From assembly GCF_028858725.1 (NCBI RefSeq), contig NC_084764.1, positions 21,255,501 to 21,319,500 of the forward strand: a stretch of 64,000 nt of DNA, given 5' to 3'. A program made the translations under genes and the position numbers. This document shows, piece by piece, positions 56,801-64,000 of this stretch. Within the stretch, counting starts at the first letter, position 1; each line of letters opens with the position of its first letter. The notes beneath the pieces were generated by a model. The model was not told where the DNA came from. It was given only the letters and a program-made list of their open reading frames with translations, and did no database searches. Origin of the DNA: Colius striatus. Its lineage: Eukaryota; Chordata; Aves; Coliiformes; Coliidae.

Positions 56801-58902
56801 GTAAATGTATCTTTATTCTTCCCTTTTTCCATAACTTATTAACAAAACCTAACTTTTGTCAGTGTAATATGACTAGAAAAACAAAATCCCCGTGTTCCTA
56901 ACCCCTTACTTCTAAACTAATCAAACCAAAATATGCCCATTTTGAACTGTGGCCAGCACTGACAATTCAAAACACAAGGAAAAACTGAGAAAGTTTTTAG
57001 AAAATGAGACAGGAGTACATACTTACTCGTATTGAGAGGCTACAGGGGAAATGAACATTGAATATGGATGCTACTAGAGCTGAAAGTCACTCTTTGAAAT
57101 TCTCAGAAGCATATAGTCCACTTATATATAGCAATTAAGCAAGACATCGATGAAATATGTAAAACAACAGCTCTCATCTCACTGTTTAGAAATTAGTCAC
57201 AAAAGTAGAGCAACAGGTTTAGAGAGATAGCAGCAGATCATTTACTAATTGTAATTGCAGAGAATTGAGAATAAATGTAATACTGAAGTGCTCATCTGAG
57301 TCCAACTGAACTTAGGAGAAGCAAAATTAACTCACAGAGAATGAAGGAGAATCTCACCTTTTCAGGCTGATCAGCATATGCAGAAAGACCTGGCTTCACA
57401 GATTCAAAGATTTCCCCTTCCAGCTCTGGAAGGTTTTCTGCACAAACGAAACATTACGTGAAACAGTCAACAACATGAATCATCATCTTTAGTTTCAAAA
57501 AGGTTGTCTCTAACCCTTGTGAAGTGCCTATCTTTGATCTCTTCTTGCAAGCAACACCTATTCCCCTCCTTCACTTTAGGAACATATTTAACAGAGTGTT
57601 GCCCTTGAACCACTAAAGTTCCAAATAATTTATTAAGAGTATGTTGATATAATTAGAAGTAAGTCCATTTTGTATCTGTGAACTACAACGAGTTACAGCA
57701 CTGTAGTATGACTGATGCCCAATCTTATTAAAATTTCTTTCCCTTTTTGTCCCCAGGTTAATTGTGAAATAGTAATTCATATTAAGACACATACAATCAA
57801 CTCCTGATTATCCCTAGGTGATTCATCCAACTTGCAAACACAGAACAGCGCTGACTGGGAGCAAGCACATGTCTGCAAAGCCAAACAAACGTGATTATTG
57901 CTTCCAGAGTAGCTTGGGTCTAGAAGCTGGCACCGAGTATTGCATATTACAACTCCATTGCATGTTACAAGTCCATTGGAGCTGGACCTTGTACCCACTA
58001 GCCCTTCCAAACTATGTCTGAAATCACGTACGTAACCCGGTAGGTAACTATGCGTGGCCCTGAGGGCTTAATTAGCTGAGTTCCATCAACCAGCCTTCAA
58101 CCTTTGCAAATTTGCTGACTCACTGTAGCCAAGCTACACCCTCCTGAATCCTGGGGAGCGTGCAGCCAGCTCAGGTGCCTCTGCACCAGCTCAGTAGCAG
58201 ATATACTGGAGCGTGGTGCACCTGTGCACCGGAGTTCTCCTGGAAATGGCTCAAACTTTCAGTGCTTCTAACTCTGTAATTTACTGATTTTAATGTGGTA
58301 CAAAATGTGACATATACACAAAACTTAAGTATTTCTTAATAGAACTCAAGATAAGACACACCTTGACAAAAGCAGTGTAAACCTCTTTCCAGCTCAATCA
58401 GACTTTCCTCTGAACAGCTCCATGTCTGAAAATTTTTGGCAATTCAGAACTCTCCAGAATTAAACCTCTGAGTTTCAAAAGATCTGGAAAAAAACCCCAA
58501 CCCTAGTATTTTCACAGCAAAGTACCACCATGAATGGAAAATAATCATCTGCCAGAGGACCATTTGAAGGACTAACTGTGGAAATATTCAGTTTGTTTCC
58601 AAATGCTGTGTTGGGGGAAACCCCTCTTTTGGGAAGCTGAAACCCAAGTCAACATACTCCAGTGCACAGACTGATGGCGACATACCTGGGCTCTTCTGCA
58701 CAAAGGTGTAAATATGAATCCTTGTCCCAGTGCTTCCTGCGTCAAACATTATGCCATAAAACGTGTTGGCTTTGGCATTTATAGGGCACACGTTAGGTGG
58801 AATGAAATCCTGAAACCACATCTCTCTGTTTGAATGCGGAAGAACAAGGGACAAAGAGGAAAATGCCAGTGCTAGAAGGATGAGAGATCTGGAAGATACC
58901 AT
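41726..58902 (-). CDS. ENTPD5: ENTPD5, soluble nucleoside diphosphatase (13 coding exons)
   Basis: Minus-strand join of 58902-58686, 57437-57358, 55046-54903, 54546-54471, 52900-52865, 52037-51949, 49390-49311, 47588-47527, 46150-46049, 44176-44036, 43694-43638, 42105-41990 and 41812-41726: 428 residues, the same length as human, all phases consistent. Residues 1-22 form a hydrophobic signal peptide with no later membrane segment. Apyrase conserved regions: ACR1 FDAGSTGTR (53-61), ACR2 KATAGLRLL (128-136), ACR3 [12 protein letters not shown] (166-177, catalytic Glu172), ACR4 [10 protein letters not shown] (198-207). ENTPD5 hydrolyses UDP and GDP in the ER or outside the cell, supporting glycoprotein folding by removing UDP from the UGGT cycle. 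Odd point: Tyr171, where human has Asp, beside the catalytic Glu. The start context is strong (A at -3, G at +4). Noncoding exon(s) and a CpG-rich promoter lie upstream, probably near the window end. Confidence 0.97.
41990..42105 (-). CDS. ENTPD5: ENTPD5 coding exon 12
   Basis: Encodes [20 protein letters not shown] and [11 protein letters not shown]. Acceptor 'ctccag', donor GTGAGA, phase 0 out. Confidence 0.96.
42560..42645 (+). repeat. CR1 LINE tail fragment
   Basis: 'ttggactagatctttcaagg', 'tcccttccaaccc', then 'gattctgtgattctg': the CR1 3' terminus. In the intron between ENTPD5 coding exons 11 and 12. The rest of that intron shows nothing recognised. Confidence 0.85.
43638..43694 (-). 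CDS. ENTPD5: ENTPD5 coding exon 11
   Basis: Encodes [19 protein letters not shown], against human DYEKGGILKVEDFERKARE. 57 bases, phase 1 in and out. Confidence 0.96.
44036..44176 (-). CDS. ENTPD5: ENTPD5 coding exon 10
   Basis: Encodes [20 protein letters not shown] and [19 protein letters not shown], a conserved ENTPD5/6 signature. Confidence 0.97.
44829..45832 (+). mobile_element. Solo LTR of an avian endogenous retrovirus, perfect 5-bp target duplication
   Basis: The LTR spans 44834-45827 (994 bp), starting TGTTCTGGTTTAGCAAGGAG and ending GGGCCTAAACCACGACA. CTGTA flanks it on both sides (44829-44833 and 45828-45832). The ends resemble those of the other two LTRs but the body is longer and GC-rich, so it is a different subfamily. 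A 3' region with ATTAAATTATTTTCTG gives the plus orientation, antisense to ENTPD5. No internal retroviral region remains. The two 183-codon open frames inside are compositional. It ends about 220 bases from the ENTPD5 exon 9 donor. Confidence 0.92.
46049..46150 (-). CDS. ENTPD5: ENTPD5 coding exon 9
   Basis: Encodes [29 protein letters not shown], against human [20 protein letters not shown]. Phase 1 in and out. Confidence 0.97.
46151..47526. other. ENTPD5 intron between coding exons 8 and 9
   Basis: Purine-rich on the plus strand around 46.6-46.8 kb. Nothing else recognised. Confidence 0.6.
47527..47588 (-). CDS. ENTPD5: ENTPD5 coding exon 8
   Basis: Encodes [20 protein letters not shown], near-identical to human [20 protein letters not shown]. 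Confidence 0.97.
48861..48932 (-). repeat. CR1 LINE tail fragment, reverse
   Basis: Plus strand 'gaatggtaggtgttggaagg', then 'gatcatctagttcaacccc' and 'ctgcagaagcagg': the reverse complement of a CR1 3' tail. In the ENTPD5 intron between coding exons 7 and 8. Confidence 0.9.
48970..49090. repeat. AT-rich imperfect tandem repeat
   Basis: Repeats of a 'tatattggcatatttttact'-like unit followed by TA dinucleotide runs (catatatata). Confidence 0.8.
49311..49390 (-). CDS. ENTPD5: ENTPD5 coding exon 7
   Basis: Encodes [26 protein letters not shown] and includes the N-glycosylation sequon NST. Phase 0 in, phase 2 out. Confidence 0.97.
49391..51948. other. ENTPD5 intron between coding exons 6 and 7
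   Basis: 2.6 kb without a recognised exon or repeat. Confidence 0.6.
51949..52037 (-). CDS. ENTPD5: ENTPD5 coding exon 6 (ACR4)
   Basis: Encodes [30 protein letters not shown], containing ACR4 ([10 protein letters not shown]), which contacts the nucleotide phosphates in this family. Confidence 0.98.
52865..52900 (-). CDS. ENTPD5: ENTPD5 coding exon 5 (36 bases)
   Basis: Encodes [11 protein letters not shown] of ACR3. A very small exon, but acceptor, donor and phase all fit. The introns on either side (52038-52864 and 52901-54470) show nothing else. Confidence 0.95.
54471..54546 (-). CDS. ENTPD5: ENTPD5 coding exon 4 (ACR3 start)
   Basis: Encodes [25 protein letters not shown]. The last full codon is the catalytic Glu172, preceded by Tyr171 (TAT). 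Confidence 0.97.
54903..55046 (-). CDS. ENTPD5: ENTPD5 coding exon 3 (ACR2)
   Basis: Encodes [20 protein letters not shown] and [10 protein letters not shown], containing ACR2. 48 codons, phase 0 at both ends. Confidence 0.97.
56353..56741 (+). repeat. CR1 LINE 3' end, young copy
   Basis: Matches 22393-22760 almost base for base. Text includes [35 protein letters not shown] and [20 protein letters not shown], and it ends ATTCTATGATTCTCGGATTC. Antisense to ENTPD5, in the intron between coding exons 2 and 3. The rest of that intron shows nothing else recognised. Confidence 0.95.
57358..57437 (-). CDS. ENTPD5: ENTPD5 coding exon 2
   Basis: Encodes [25 protein letters not shown], near-identical to human [20 protein letters not shown]. 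Confidence 0.97.
58686..58902 (-). CDS. ENTPD5: ENTPD5 coding exon 1 (signal peptide, ACR1)
   Basis: Start ATG at 58902-58900. Signal peptide [20 protein letters not shown], then [20 protein letters not shown] and [13 protein letters not shown]. Donor GTATGT, ending in phase 1. Confidence 0.96.
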
Positions 58903-58960
58903 CTTGCCAGGACTCCTTGAGGTAGTCAAGCACGGATCAATCACAGAGCTGCAGTAGGTC
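58903..58960 (-). other. ENTPD5: ENTPD5 5'UTR in the start-codon exon
   Basis: A minus-strand poly-pyrimidine tract ending 'ctatag' precedes 58960, so the start exon has 58 bases of 5'UTR and at least one upstream noncoding exon. Confidence 0.8.
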
Positions 58961-61900
58961 CTATAGAAAAAAAAAAAGCAGGAATGGAAATTACCAAGGG
59001 CCTTCTCCCTAAAAGGCTGGTAAAATACCAAAGTCAGTCTGTACACATATATTCTGCCCTTTAGATGCTTTCAAACACCTCATCCAAAAGAAGTGATTTA
59101 CCATATGTTATGCTACAACTACATCCAACTGATTTGTTCTTTCAGAGTAAAGGTTACTCCATTTCCCAAATGCAGAAGAGTTAAAGTAGCTTGCTTCCCA
59201 GTATTTGTAGTTTTGACTTTATTTAGGCAATTTTTGGGTCAACATTAGTCCCCAGAACCTCCCCAAAACCCAAATATCATCTGAAAAGAAGCATCACCAA
59301 AGGGGAGCTCAGAGCAGAACCATTTTACCCCCAACATTTACACACTTGAGATGCTGTGACAGAACACAAGTGTTATTCAGAGTCACAAACAAAGAGAATT
59401 TTATCTCAGGCTAAGAACAGCTGCCAGGAGAGATTACTGCATAGAGAGAACGAAGGCAGCACCTTCCTTCCACCAGCAACCTTGTCCCCAAGAAAAGCCT
59501 GTGCTGCACAAGAGGGATTGAACTGTAAAGTGCACCTGGGCTCTGCCTCTCTGTATTCTTTAGGCTTCCCTTTCTGTCTGCATTTTGTTTATTCAGCATT
59601 TTCTCCTGACACAGTTTTCATTGGCAGAATTACAGAAAACCCCAGCAAAATCCCACCACGCTCTCATACCTCAACCAGCTGCCCTGGACACGCCAGTTGC
59701 TTACACAGCTTCAATAAGCCAAAGCCCCACAGCTGTGTGACACAGTACTGGAAATCACGATACAGCTACACCTCCTTTATGTTAACACTTATCTCTTTGC
59801 ATTTTTTTCCCCAAGAAGAGCTAACAAAGACCAGGAGCACAGAAAGGACAGGGCTCATTTGGTGCAAAGGCAAAAGGGAGGAGAATATACAACTGTCATT
59901 GTCATTTGCATTTTAACAGCAGAAAAGAGCATGTGGTCAGATGCCCCACCATGTGCAGTGTGGCCTATGCTGATATACACCCAGAGCACTCAGCACACAG
60001 GAGGTGCCAACAGCTCCTTATCATTCTCCAGCACTTGGTAACACACTCCCTCTGCCCACAGCACTGAACATTCTACTTCACATGCCTGTCCATCTGCTTA
60101 GCTCCTCGTCCACTTCTAGCCCTTATATTTGATTTCTTTCAGCAATCTGCTTAGTCCCACTTGATATTGATTCTCTTGATATTTTTGTTCTCTCTATCCT
60201 GTACTTATTCATTCCCAACCCTAACCTCTCTCCTTCCCTTTCTATGTGAATCTGACATAGCCTCTACTTCCACACACCTTTCTGACACACCCAAAGAACT
60301 CATTTATCCTCCAGTAACTTTTATCCCAGATTTAGACCTTGTATAACTTTTATTACATCCATCCCTCATCTTTGTTCCCAGTTACAGCACAGTGAGATTA
60401 ATTTTTACCCATTCTCAGCAAATAATGTCACACTGGGTCATTCTTTGAGTGTCTCTAACACACTTGAGTGTTCAGCTGTGTCCAGGGCAAACAAAACATG
60501 CAGCCCACTGCAGACCGATCTTGACTGTCTTCAGTGACCTTTATTTGTATTCCCCTGCTTCTAGAAGACACAGATTGCTGTGGACAGCAGCACAAGCTCT
60601 TGATACACTCTGCCTTAGAAGCACACTCTGAGAAGAGGAAGAAGGGACTTGATGATTGCCCACCCTCTGTGACAGATCAGTTCCGACTCTTAATAGTTTC
60701 TAAAGCATTCACATTTTGTATCGAGATGAGTAAAAACTTAGTTCTAACCTGTAACAACTTAAAAGTCCTGTCCTGAAGAGAGTTCATGAAAAGCACTGAG
60801 CTATTCAGCAGCTTCACAGCTAAGATGCAGCTGGCATTACCCAATACCCATTCACCATAGCAAGGAAGTTCACTGAAAATCTGAGAAGCTGTGACTGTTT
60901 CAACAGAACATAACCTGCATGAGTGGGTACTACCTTCCAGCACACCAGAAGAGGTGGGGTTACTGAGTGAGGAATCTGCTTACTGAAGTAACACAAATAC
61001 AATCCAAGCATCTGCCTTAAGAACAAACTCCGGGTCCTATTACAAGCAGGACATGTGACACTTAAACAAGCCTCAATACCTTCAAAGATGAGCAACTGCC
61101 ACCATTAACACATACTTTTCTTGCCAGATCTACTAGTGGATGAACCTCAGCCTCCCATGAAACACTCCTTTGCTCAGCTTCTCTATCCCTTCTCAGACAT
61201 CCACCACCACTTCACACTCTTCATTCTCTACTTCTACTCTGACTTTGTCCCTTCCACCACTCCAAAGGACAACAATCCTGAACAACAACCCTGGGATTTT
61301 ATTTTTCTCCATCCTCATTAAGAATGAAAAAAGCACCCTGAGCCTCTTCAATAAGCAGTGAAGACCATGTAATCAAGCACACCAGCAAAAGTGTCCACAA
61401 GGAGCACAAAAATAGGTGAGGAGACACAAGAGAGGAGTATTGCCATTTCTGTTATGCTCTGCCAACGGAAAAGGAATTTGGCAAGACAGAATCAGAAGAA
61501 AGAAAGGAAGAAAAAATTTAGGGTAGATCTAGGGTAGAGATTAGTTAGTGAGAAAGAAAAATATTTCCAAAAGAGTTCCTCTCCAACAACTTAAAATCCT
61601 AGATGCTACCAGAATACAAAAGGATGGGTAACATGAACAACAAACAGAAAGGTGGTAACAGCAACATGGGCACAAGTTCATTAATATAACCAAACAGTTC
61701 AGCTATAAAGCACACAGATCACCATCAGCAGGCTCCAGTTACTGCCTTTAGAAGTGAGCAGTAACAACCAACATCAACAGTGGATAGGTTATATGCACAC
61801 ACCTGTCACAGGATGGAAGCAACAGCTCTCCCACGCCCGAAGTTCCTAATGAGAGCCACTTCGGAGCACTGTGACAACAGACACTGCGTCTGCCCTTGTG

Positions 61901-63699
61901 CACCGTTGCTTTAAGTTAGGAGGAGTGGACTACGCAGCTGGCAAACCCTGAGGTCATGGGTGCACACAAATTATCAGTTGAGTTGCTTTATTCAAATTTG
62001 AGCTTATCATTGCCCAACACAAGCAGGGAAACCTGCCCAGATAATTACATGGGATGAATTTAAAGAAGTTGAAAAGTTAAACACGTTAGTAAAACATTTA
62101 CACAAATGTTCCAGTTGATCTTGATAGCACTGGTCTGAGTCCAGTAACACCAGGTAGAACACTTATTTCCCAACACAGAGGAACACATGTAAATACCATC
62201 TGTATCACAGAAATTAAACTGAATTGAAGCACATCCTATATAAAGATCTGAGAGCTAGATAGACTGTATGATTGGAAAATACCAGGATGCTGTGTAGAGA
62301 CTGTCAAGACTGAAATGACATGAATAGGAAGAGAAAAAAGAGAAAGAAAGAAACAAAAACTCCAACAAATTCCACAAACAACCTCTCCTTAAACAAGAAG
62401 GGAGAAACCCATGCCAGAATAATAGTAAGAAATCTTAAGGCAGCAAACCACAACCTGTTCATTTTCATGACCAGAAAGTCTCACCCACATTTTTTTTAAT
62501 ATTTCTGACAAAAGAAAATGAGAATCCCAAAGCATGGCAACAGAGTTTCCTGCAAGGAGAAACCTGTCTGATCTGAACTGAAAGATAAGCAGCGTATCTG
62601 AGGTATACAAGAATTTCCTGTCTGTCCTAAACTGTGAAATATTTAGATACAAAGAACTATATTTGAAAATAATACAACATATAAATATTTAGGCAAATAT
62701 TTAAGTAAATTCCTTAATAATACATATTACAGAATTATGTAATTAAATCTATTTTGTTATTTATCGCTCAAGCTCACCAGAGATAATTCAGAATGGAAAG
62801 TCTATTTTCTGCACTAAAACAGTAACAAAATCTAGTTCCCAGATGAGCTGCTTAACATTCATGACTATACAAACATATTTTTACTCCCTCCCCCCCCACC
62901 AATGAAAAGTCATGATATCTTTTATGGACTTATTTCTTGGGTTGTTTTGACAAAAAATTTAAGCCTCTTTAAAGTACACAGTTTAAAAACCATGAGAGAA
63001 AGAATAACGGAATCACTGCCATAATTTCTACAAAGATAACAGCACAACATTCTTTGCACACAAACATACATTTTGGGTAAAAAAATCTGCATCTAGAGCT
63101 TCAAACACTAGAAACAAACCAGAACCAACTCATAAACATGTGTTATCAGCAGTTTTAATCTTTTTTCCTGTACCGAGGCTCCAGATAGACATTGTTTATT
63201 TATTCTCATTTCTAGCCAAGTGGGTTTCCAATTTCTGTATTTAATTAGCTCAAGGCAGCTTTCTAAGAGCCTGTGGCATTCTCCTCCTGCACTGTGCTGT
63301 CCCTTCACAGCTTTCCAACTGTGATCCTACCAGGGCTGTAAGCAACGTCAGTTATGGGACCACTTGGACCTCTCAGAAAACAGATTTTGGGTGCAGAGGG
63401 CTTTTGATTCAGTCTAAGCCTGGAGGACACTCCAGGGCAAATATCAGCATAATTCGGACAGTTTGCACACCCTGAAAGCCTTGACCTGAGCTCCTTCACC
63501 ACGAATAATCTGGATCCGGGCACCCTAATACCTCTTTCCCGAACCAAACTACTGTTAGGGCTGTAGCGGTTTTGGTTTTAAATGCCTGCACCTCAACGCC
63601 AAGGCATTCTTCCTTTCGCCACGTCAAACAGCTGCCATCAAAATCCTTACAGTGAATACGCCTGAAGATTGCTCCTAGCTTCGTTTTTGCTCCCCAAGC
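58961..63699. other. Probable ENTPD5 first intron
   Basis: 4.7 kb of AT-rich sequence with no recognised exon or repeat. A 186-codon plus-strand open frame near 59.4-59.9 kb has no family similarity and is taken as chance. Confidence 0.55.
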
Positions 63700-64000
63700 A
63701 AAAGTCTCTGCCGCCTCTCTCTGTGCCCCGCCAGCGCCAAGCACGGCCCCGGGGTCCCGTGCTCTCTTCCCGAAGCCGGTGCCGGTAACGCTAAGCATAA
63801 CCCCCAGTGGAAACACGTCTCTCTCTCATCGGCGACCCAGCTGCGTTCTACCAAGGCAGGGCGTCCTTCCGTCCGCCCCCGGACGCAGCGCCGCGGGCAG
63901 TAACGGAAACGCCTCGGACCTCTCGGCTTCCGAGGGTCTCACGCCGCTGTCCGACATCTCCCCGGGGCGGCTCCCTCCCCGCGCAGCGGACGCAGGCGCG
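63700..64000. promoter_or_regulatory. CpG-rich region at window end, probable ENTPD5 promoter
   Basis: GC and CpG density climb from about 63.7 kb to the window end, the only such rise upstream of ENTPD5. In human, ENTPD5 is next to the divergent gene BBOF1, so this may be the edge of a shared promoter. The first noncoding exon cannot be placed. Confidence 0.6.

Noticed and set aside
59356-59916. 186-codon open frame upstream of ENTPD5
   Set aside because: No recognisable domain, no splice-consistent neighbours, composition like the intron.

Overview
The window is from a vertebrate nuclear genome, and the repeats point to a bird. CR1 LINE tails appear in several places, and there are three solo LTRs of a kind that is widespread in neoavian genomes. 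Genes are split into short exons with GT/AG junctions. Four protein-coding genes can be read from exon translations: ZNF410 (+), FAM161B (-), COQ6 (+) and ENTPD5 (-). This is the gene order I know from human chromosome 14q24.3, so it is an ordinary conserved block and not an accessory region. All identifications come from reading the translations against remembered human proteins. No database search was run.

Layout. ZNF410 runs from about 1.04 kb (first coding exon in the window) to its stop at 18364. Its 5'-most promoter and exon lie outside the window. FAM161B is convergent with it (stop 21522, start 28990). FAM161B and COQ6 are head-to-head: their start codons are 422 bases apart inside one CpG island with three CCAAT boxes. 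COQ6 (29413-37976) is convergent with ENTPD5 (stop 41726, start 58902). Upstream of the ENTPD5 start codon, 5'UTR and first-intron sequence continue to a CpG-rich stretch that begins near 63.7 kb and is cut by the window end. The four reconstructed coding sequences have consistent exon phases and no internal stops: 445, 525, 470 and 428 residues.

Functions. ZNF410 is a five-C2H2-finger nuclear DNA-binding protein known in mammals as a CHD4 activator. FAM161B is a UPF0564-domain relative of the ciliary and centriolar protein FAM161A. COQ6 is the mitochondrial FAD monooxygenase of coenzyme Q synthesis. ENTPD5 is a secreted or ER-lumen nucleoside diphosphatase. They share a neighbourhood but not a pathway. 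The only visible co-regulation is the shared FAM161B/COQ6 promoter.

Non-genic content. There are CR1 fragments, including two close copies at about 22 kb and 56 kb. Two solo LTRs have perfect 5-bp target duplications and a third has less clear edges. There is an old diverged direct-repeat pair in the ZNF410 first intron, a 70-bp tandem duplication, and small GC-rich tandem repeats. I found no tRNA, rRNA, CRISPR or operon-like system and no clear sign of an unknown biological system. The most useful second looks are gene-level: a changed zinc-finger linker and altered C-terminus in ZNF410, an acid-to-tyrosine change beside the catalytic glutamate of ENTPD5, a GC-biased COQ6 exon, the phased CCAAT boxes, and a FAM161B stop that overlaps a poly(A) hexamer.
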